A DNA stretch of 56,381 nt from Streptomyces sp. SA15. Lineage in GTDB: Bacteria > Actinomycetota > Actinomycetes > Streptomycetales > Streptomycetaceae. Of this stretch, positions 52,561-56,381 are shown piece by piece. A model generated the notes under the pieces. The model searched no databases and was not told where the DNA came from. It worked only from the letters and a program-made list of their open reading frames with translations. Location: NCBI RefSeq assembly GCF_002291145.1, contig NZ_NTGE01000031.1, forward strand, positions 1 through 56,381. The letters run 5' to 3'. Made by a program: the position numbers and the translations under genes. Within the stretch, counting starts at the first letter, position 1; each line of letters begins with the position of its first letter.

Positions 52561-53480
52561 GCCGGGTTCTCCTTCGTCTGGGCCCGGTGTATCTCCGGGA
52601 ATGCCTCGGTGAGCGCCGCGCGCCAGTCGCGCAGCGGCTCGATGCCGGCCGCACGCAGGCGGTCGTGGCCGAGGACGCTGTAGGTCGGGCGGGGAGCGGG
52701 GCGGGTGAATGCCTCGCTGGTGGTCGGGCGGACCCGGTCCGGGTCGGTGCCGAGCAGGCGGAAGATCTCCCGGGTGAAGCCGTACCAGGTGGTCTCGCCG
52801 GTGCTGGTGCCGTGGTAGACCCCGGCCGGGGCGGTGCCGGCCAGGGCCGCACGCCCGAGGGCGAGCAGCAGGCCGGCCAGGTCGGCGCTCCAGGTGGGTT
52901 GGCCGCGCTGGTCGTCCACGACGTCCAGGGTCTTGCGCTCGCCCGCCAGACGGATCATGGTGCGGACGAAGTTGGGGCCGCCCGCGCCGTACAGCCAGGC
53001 CGTGCGGACCACGTAGCCGCGGTCCGGGAGGGTCTTCAGGACGGCCTGCTCGCCGGCGAGCTTGGTACGGCCGTAGGCGCTGCGCGGGGCGGTGGCGGCG
53101 TCCTCGGCGTACGGGGTGGTGGCGTCGCCGGCGAAGACGTAGTCGGTGGAGACGTGGAGCAGGAAGGCGCCGGTACGGGCGCAGGCGGCGGCGAGGTGGG
53201 CCGGGCCGTCGCCGTTGACGCGGTGCGCCTCGGTCTCGCGGGTCTCGGCGTCGTCCACGGCGGTCCAGGCCGCGCAGTTGACGACCACGGCGGGGCGGTG
53301 ACGCTCCAGCGCCCCCTGTACGGCCTGGGGGTCGGTGAGGTCCAGCGCCGCACGGTCCAGCGCGACGGACTGCTCGCCCTCGGCGGCCAGCCTGGCCAGC
53401 ACGTCCTGGCCGAGCATGCCGCCCGCTCCGGTGACCAGCCAGCCGGCCGGGGCGCTTGCCTGTTCCTGTATCGGATTCAT
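52557..53480 (-). CDS. rfbD: dTDP-4-dehydrorhamnose reductase
   Basis: The 307-residue RmlD reduces dTDP-4-keto-L-rhamnose to dTDP-L-rhamnose with NAD(P)H. Motifs are WLVTGAGGMLGQDV (Rossmann loop), VVNCAAWTAVDDAE, HVSTDYVFAGD, the active-site YGRTKLAGEQAV and VVRTAWLYGAGGPNFV. The start at ATG 53480 (MNPIQEQASAPAG) has AGAAGAGA upstream. A 20-bp duplication repeats this start region just upstream. The gene overlaps the GT2 start by 4 bp. Confidence 0.95.
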   Translation of the reverse strand: MNPIQEQASAPAGWLVTGAGGMLGQDVLARLAAEGEQSVALDRAALDLTDPQAVQGALERHRPAVVVNCAAWTAVDDAETRETEAHRVNGDGPAHLAAACARTGAFLLHVSTDYVFAGDATTPYAEDAATAPRSAYGRTKLAGEQAVLKTLPDRGYVVRTAWLYGAGGPNFVRTMIRLAGERKTLDVVDDQRGQPTWSADLAGLLLALGRAALAGTAPAGVYHGTSTGETTWYGFTREIFRLLGTDPDRVRPTTSEAFTRPAPRPTYSVLGHDRLRAAGIEPLRDWRAALTEAFPEIHRAQTKENPA

Positions 53481-53510
53481 GTCTCTTCTGTCGGATTCAT
53501 GTCTCTTCTT
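53471..53510 (-). repeat. 20-bp tandem duplication of the rmlD start region
   Basis: TCGGATTCATGTCTCTTCTG (53471-53490) is followed by the same sequence with one change (53491-53510). Each copy holds an ATG preceded by an AGAAGAG-type ribosome site. The upstream copy opens only a 7-codon frame (MNPTEET) that stops at the real start. Confidence 0.85.
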
Positions 53511-53571
53511 GTCCTCTGTGCGGGATGGCGGGGGCCACCGCCGGTGTCCCGGGCGCGCGGAACGCGTGAAC

Positions 53572-53605
53572 GGGCCCGGGACGGACCCGGGACGGACCCG
53601 GGCCC
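53572..53605 (-). terminator. GC-rich stem-loop between rmlB and rmlD
   Basis: GGGCCCGGG (53572-53580) pairs with CCCGGGCCC (53597-53605). Between them are two ACGGACCCGGG-type direct copies. Lying in the 143 bp gap inside the operon, it could lower expression of the distal genes. No U-run. Confidence 0.5.
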
Positions 53606-53623
53606 AAAGAGAGGGGTGGCGCG

Positions 53624-54637
53624 TCAGTTCAGGGCCGCGCGCTCCTTGAGCGGCTCCCACCAGGCGCGGTTGTCGCGGTACCACCGCACGGTCTCGGCGA
53701 GGCCCTCGCGGAAGTCCTTGCGCGGCGCGTACCCGAGCTCCTCGCGGATCTTGGTGCAGTCCACCGAGTAGCGGCGGTCGTGGCCCTTGCGGTCCTCGAC
53801 GTACTCGACGCTGGTCTCCCAGTCGGCGCCGCACGCCTGAAGCAGCAGCCCGGTGAGCTCCTTGTTGGAGAGTTCGGTGCCGCCGCCGATGTTGTAGACC
53901 TCGCCCGGGCGGCCCTTGGTGCGGACCAGCTCGATGCCCTGGACGTGGTCGTCGATGTGCAGCCAGTCGCGGACGTTGCCGCCGTCGCCGTACAGCGGGA
54001 CCTTCTTGCCGTCGAGGAGGTTGGTGACGAAGAGCGGGATGACCTTCTCGGGGAAGTGGTGGTGCCCGTAGTTGTTGGAGCAGCGGGTGACGCGGACGTC
54101 CAGGCCGTGGGTGCGGTGGTAGGACAGCGCGATCAGGTCGCTGGACGCCTTCGCCGAGGAGTAGGGCGAGTTGGGCTCCAGGGGGTGGGTCTCGGGCCAG
54201 GAACCCTCGTCGATCGAGCCGTAGACCTCGTCGGTGGAGATGTGCACGAAGGTCTTGATGCCGGCCCGGTGCGCCGCGTCGATGAGCGTGTGCGTGCCGA
54301 CCACGTTCGTGCGGACGAACTCGGCGCCGCCGTCGATGGAACGGTCGACATGCGACTCGGCGGCGAAGTGCACGACCTCGTCGTGCTCGGCCATCAGCTT
54401 GCCGACCAGCTCGGGGTCGCAGATGTCGCCCTGCACGAAGGCGAACCGCGGGTGCGTGCGCACCTCGTCGAGGTTGGCCGGGTTGCCCGCGTACGTCAGC
54501 TTGTCCAGGACGGTGATCGCGACATCACCGGGGCCCTCGGGGCCGAGCAGCGTACGGACGTAGTGCGAGCCGATGAAACCGGCACCGCCGGTCACCAGAA
54601 TCCGGGTCGGACGGGCGGGAGAGGTGGGGGCCGTCAT
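53624..54637 (-). CDS. rfbB: dTDP-glucose 4,6-dehydratase
   Basis: The 337-residue RmlB converts dTDP-glucose to dTDP-4-keto-6-deoxyglucose. Seen: ILVTGGAGFIGSHYVRTL (NAD loop), VHFAAESHVDRSIDGG, HISTDEVYGSI (Thr-Asp-Glu active site), NSPYSSAKASSDL (Tyr-x3-Lys), TRCSNNYGHHHFPEKVIPLF and GDGGNVRDWLHIDDHV. Full length. It overlaps the rmlA stop by 4 bp (ATGA). Confidence 0.97.
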   Translation of the reverse strand: MTAPTSPARPTRILVTGGAGFIGSHYVRTLLGPEGPGDVAITVLDKLTYAGNPANLDEVRTHPRFAFVQGDICDPELVGKLMAEHDEVVHFAAESHVDRSIDGGAEFVRTNVVGTHTLIDAAHRAGIKTFVHISTDEVYGSIDEGSWPETHPLEPNSPYSSAKASSDLIALSYHRTHGLDVRVTRCSNNYGHHHFPEKVIPLFVTNLLDGKKVPLYGDGGNVRDWLHIDDHVQGIELVRTKGRPGEVYNIGGGTELSNKELTGLLLQACGADWETSVEYVEDRKGHDRRYSVDCTKIREELGYAPRKDFREGLAETVRWYRDNRAWWEPLKERAALN

Positions 54638-55701
54638 GAAGAGATCTGAACCTTGCTGTGATCACCGAGCACGAGCCGGTGGGCCTTGGGGTTACGGGGA
54701 GCGGGCGTGACTTCGACGTCGCGCCCGATGAGCGAGGCCTCCACCCGGCGCACGCCGGTCACGGAGGAGCCGCGCAGCACGATGGAGTACTCGATTTCGC
54801 TGTCCTCGATCCGGCAGTCCTCGGATACGGAGGTGAAGGGGCCGATGTAAGCGTCGTTGACCACCGAGCCGGCACCGATGATCGCGGGTCCGACGATCCG
54901 GCTGCCGCTGACGCGAGCGCCCGCCTCGATGCGCACCCGGCCGATGATCTCGCTGTCCTCGTCCACCGTGCCCGCGTTCACCGGCCGCACGGTCTCCAGG
55001 ACGGACCGGTTGACCTCCAGCATGTCGGTGACGTTGCCGGTGTCCTTCCAGTAGCCGGAGATCGTGGTGGAGCGGACGTCACGCTTCTCGTCGATCAGCC
55101 ACTGGATGGCGTGCGTGATCTCCAACTCGCCGCGCCAGGAGGGCTCGATGGAGCGGACGGCCTCGTGTATGGCCGGAGTGAACAGATAGACGCCGACGAG
55201 CGCCAGATCGCTCTTGGGCTGCTTCGGCTTCTCCTCCAGGCCCACCACCCGGCCGTCGCCGTCGAGTTCCGCGACACCGAAGGAGGTGGGGTTGGAGACC
55301 TTGGTCAGCAGGATCTGCGCGTCGGGCCGCTCGGCCCGGAACTCCTCCACCAGGCCGGTGATGCCACCGACGATGAAGTTGTCGCCGAGGTACATGACGA
55401 AGTCGTCGTCGCCGAGGAAGTCCTGGGCGATGAGTACGGCATGGGCGAGTCCCAGCGGCGCTTCCTGCGGGATGTAGGTGACCTCGATCCCGAAGGGGGA
55501 GCCGTCGCCCACCGCCTCGCGGATCTCGTCCGCGGTGTCGCCGACGATGATTCCGACCTCGCTGATCCCGGCTTCGGCGATCGCTTCCAGACCGTAGAAG
55601 AGCACAGGCTTGTTGGCGACCGGCACCAACTGCTTGGCCGAGGTGTGGGTGATCGGGCGGAGGCGGGTGCCCGCTCCCCCGGAGAGCACGAGAGCCTTCA
55701 C
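54634..55701 (-). CDS. rfbA: Glucose-1-phosphate thymidylyltransferase (long form)
   Basis: The 355-residue RmlA forms dTDP-glucose from dTTP and glucose 1-phosphate. The N-terminal nucleotidyltransferase has LSGGAGTRLRPITHTSAKQLVP, YIPQEAPLGLAHAV, MYLGDNFI and GYWKDTGN. The C-terminal part (about 245-355) is a left-handed beta-helix-like repeat (GPAIIGAGSVVNDAYIGPF), so this is the long RmlA type often seen in deoxysugar clusters. GTG start at 55701. It heads the operon; the 180 bp upstream is AT-rich compared with its surroundings and presumably holds the promoter. Confidence 0.95.
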   Translation of the reverse strand: MKALVLSGGAGTRLRPITHTSAKQLVPVANKPVLFYGLEAIAEAGISEVGIIVGDTADEIREAVGDGSPFGIEVTYIPQEAPLGLAHAVLIAQDFLGDDDFVMYLGDNFIVGGITGLVEEFRAERPDAQILLTKVSNPTSFGVAELDGDGRVVGLEEKPKQPKSDLALVGVYLFTPAIHEAVRSIEPSWRGELEITHAIQWLIDEKRDVRSTTISGYWKDTGNVTDMLEVNRSVLETVRPVNAGTVDEDSEIIGRVRIEAGARVSGSRIVGPAIIGAGSVVNDAYIGPFTSVSEDCRIEDSEIEYSIVLRGSSVTGVRRVEASLIGRDVEVTPAPRNPKAHRLVLGDHSKVQISS

Positions 55702-55891
55702 GTAATGCGCCCCAATACTAGGAACAAAGAGGAACTAAAATCCCAATTTGTCTGAATTTAGCGTCAATCTAGGTTCACATCATAGCCTTGCCGCCGGAGC
55801 GTCCATTCACCTTGCATTCACGCATTCGATCCCCGTGCGACGGCTCGCGGGTCCCGGAGAGCGCGGGTCCCGGAGAAACCCGTAGAAAAAC

Positions 55892-55926
55892 GTGATCCGC
55901 CCCCGGTCGGACCGGGGGCGGATCAC
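55892..55926 (-). terminator. Terminator of the Rne-type gene
   Basis: GTGATCCGCCCCCGG (55892-55906) and CCGGGGGCGGATCAC (55912-55926) form a perfect 15-bp stem with a 5-nt loop. AAAAA at 55886-55890 becomes a U-run in minus-strand RNA. It lies 20 bp after the stop of the truncated gene. Confidence 0.9.
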
Positions 55927-55946
55927 ATGTCTCGTACGGCGGGGCG

Positions 55947-56381
55947 TCAGCCCTCGTCGGCGGTGGACGAGACGGACGGGAGCGACTGGTGCTCGGCCGC
56001 CGCCGTCTTCTTCGACGTCGCCTTGCCGGCGGTCGTCTTCTTCGCTGCCGCCTTCTTGGCGGTCGTCTTCTTCGCGGCGGTCTTCTTGGCCGTCGTCTTC
56101 TTGGCCGCCGTCTTCTTGGTGGCGGCCTTCTTCGCCGTCGCCTTCTTCGCCGTCTTACGGGCCGCCTTCTTGGCCGGAGCCGCTTCCTCAGCCTCGGTGA
56201 CCTCCTCGGCGACGGCCGGTGCCTCCTCCGCGACGGCCGGTGCCTCCTCCGCGGCCGTAGGGACGACCACGACGGCCGCCTCCTCGGACGCGGTGGGTGC
56301 GGTGGCCTTGCGTACGGCGCGGCGCCTCGGGCGGGCCGGGGCGGCGCTCTCGGCGGGCGCCTCGGCCTGCTCGGCCTGCGG
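55947..56381 (-). CDS. C-terminal tail of a protein truncated by the window edge, probably ribonuclease E/G
   Basis: The last 144 codons run off the right edge without a start. The tail has an Ala/Glu/Pro segment, a basic [14 protein letters not shown] stretch, then about 14 imperfect KKT-A repeats ([14 protein letters not shown]), ending SSTADEG. Such Lys/Ala repeats bind nucleic acid non-specifically. Proximity to rplU-rpmA and the [11 protein letters not shown] tail fit the Streptomyces RNase E/G family, but no catalytic domain is in view; an HU- or histone-like protein is the alternative. Confidence 0.6.
   Translation of the reverse strand, partial: PQAEQAEAPAESAAPARPRRRAVRKATAPTASEEAAVVVVPTAAEEAPAVAEEAPAVAEEVTEAEEAAPAKKAARKTAKKATAKKAATKKTAAKKTTAKKTAAKKTTAKKAAAKKTTAGKATSKKTAAAEHQSLPSVSSTADEG

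Noticed and set aside
1..56381. Insertion sequences, prophage, integrase or CRISPR loci
   Set aside because: No transposase, integrase, phage structural gene, Cas gene or spacer array was seen on either strand.

Overview
The window is about 56 kb of very GC-rich DNA with frequent GTG starts and a gene set typical of the Streptomyces core chromosome: lepA, rpsT, holA, comEC/comEA, leuS, nadD, rsfS, proB/proA, obg, rpmA, rplU and an Rne-type tail. No transposase, integrase, phage gene or CRISPR array was seen. Identification as Streptomyces rests on these genes, on gene order and on rare in-frame TTA codons. The species cannot be told from the sequence.

Left part (1-21.4 kb). A poly-HAMP hybrid histidine kinase is translationally coupled to a stand-alone response regulator. 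Then come a long-chain acyl-CoA ligase, lepA, divergent rpsT, a SnoaL-like protein, holA, a 625 bp stretch with no convincing gene, and a leftward comEA-comEC-arylamine N-acetyltransferase unit. After these lie a DegV protein, a coiled-coil membrane protein and leuS. leuS is preceded by what looks like a complete transcription attenuator: a probably leaderless 12-residue leader peptide with three consecutive Leu codons, a pause or antiterminator hairpin, and a terminator with a U-run.

Middle part (21.5-36.4 kb). A rightward two-gene redox operon encodes a heme-b type membrane protein and a NuoF-like flavoprotein fused to a [3Fe-4S]-type ferredoxin. Two identical tRNA-Ala(GGC) genes bracket two tiny zinc-ribbon genes. 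The leftward nadD-LCP/LytR-rsfS-phosphatase operon follows, then two single-pass micro-membrane proteins, an M48 metallopeptidase, a pair of related membrane proteins, and proA, a hypothetical gene and proB.

Right part (36.4-56.4 kb). Here are cell-wall polymer genes: a polysaccharide pyruvyl transferase, two TagF-like polyol-phosphate polymerases, a GT2 glycosyltransferase, and a fused IspD-type cytidylyltransferase/SDR that looks like a CDP-ribitol synthase. Next are a Tat-exported PhoD phosphatase and the obg-rpmA-rplU unit. A complete dTDP-L-rhamnose operon (rmlA-rmlB-rmlD-GT2-rmlC) lies between rplU and the truncated 3' end of what is probably rne. Together these suggest a ribitol-phosphate and/or rhamnose-containing wall glycopolymer.

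Several genes too short for ordinary ORF calling are reported: 25311-25484, 29628-29792, 29915-30076, and the leader peptide at 21560-21598. Short tandem-repeat arrays recur just beyond stop codons. All functional calls come from reading motifs by eye, and no database search was run.
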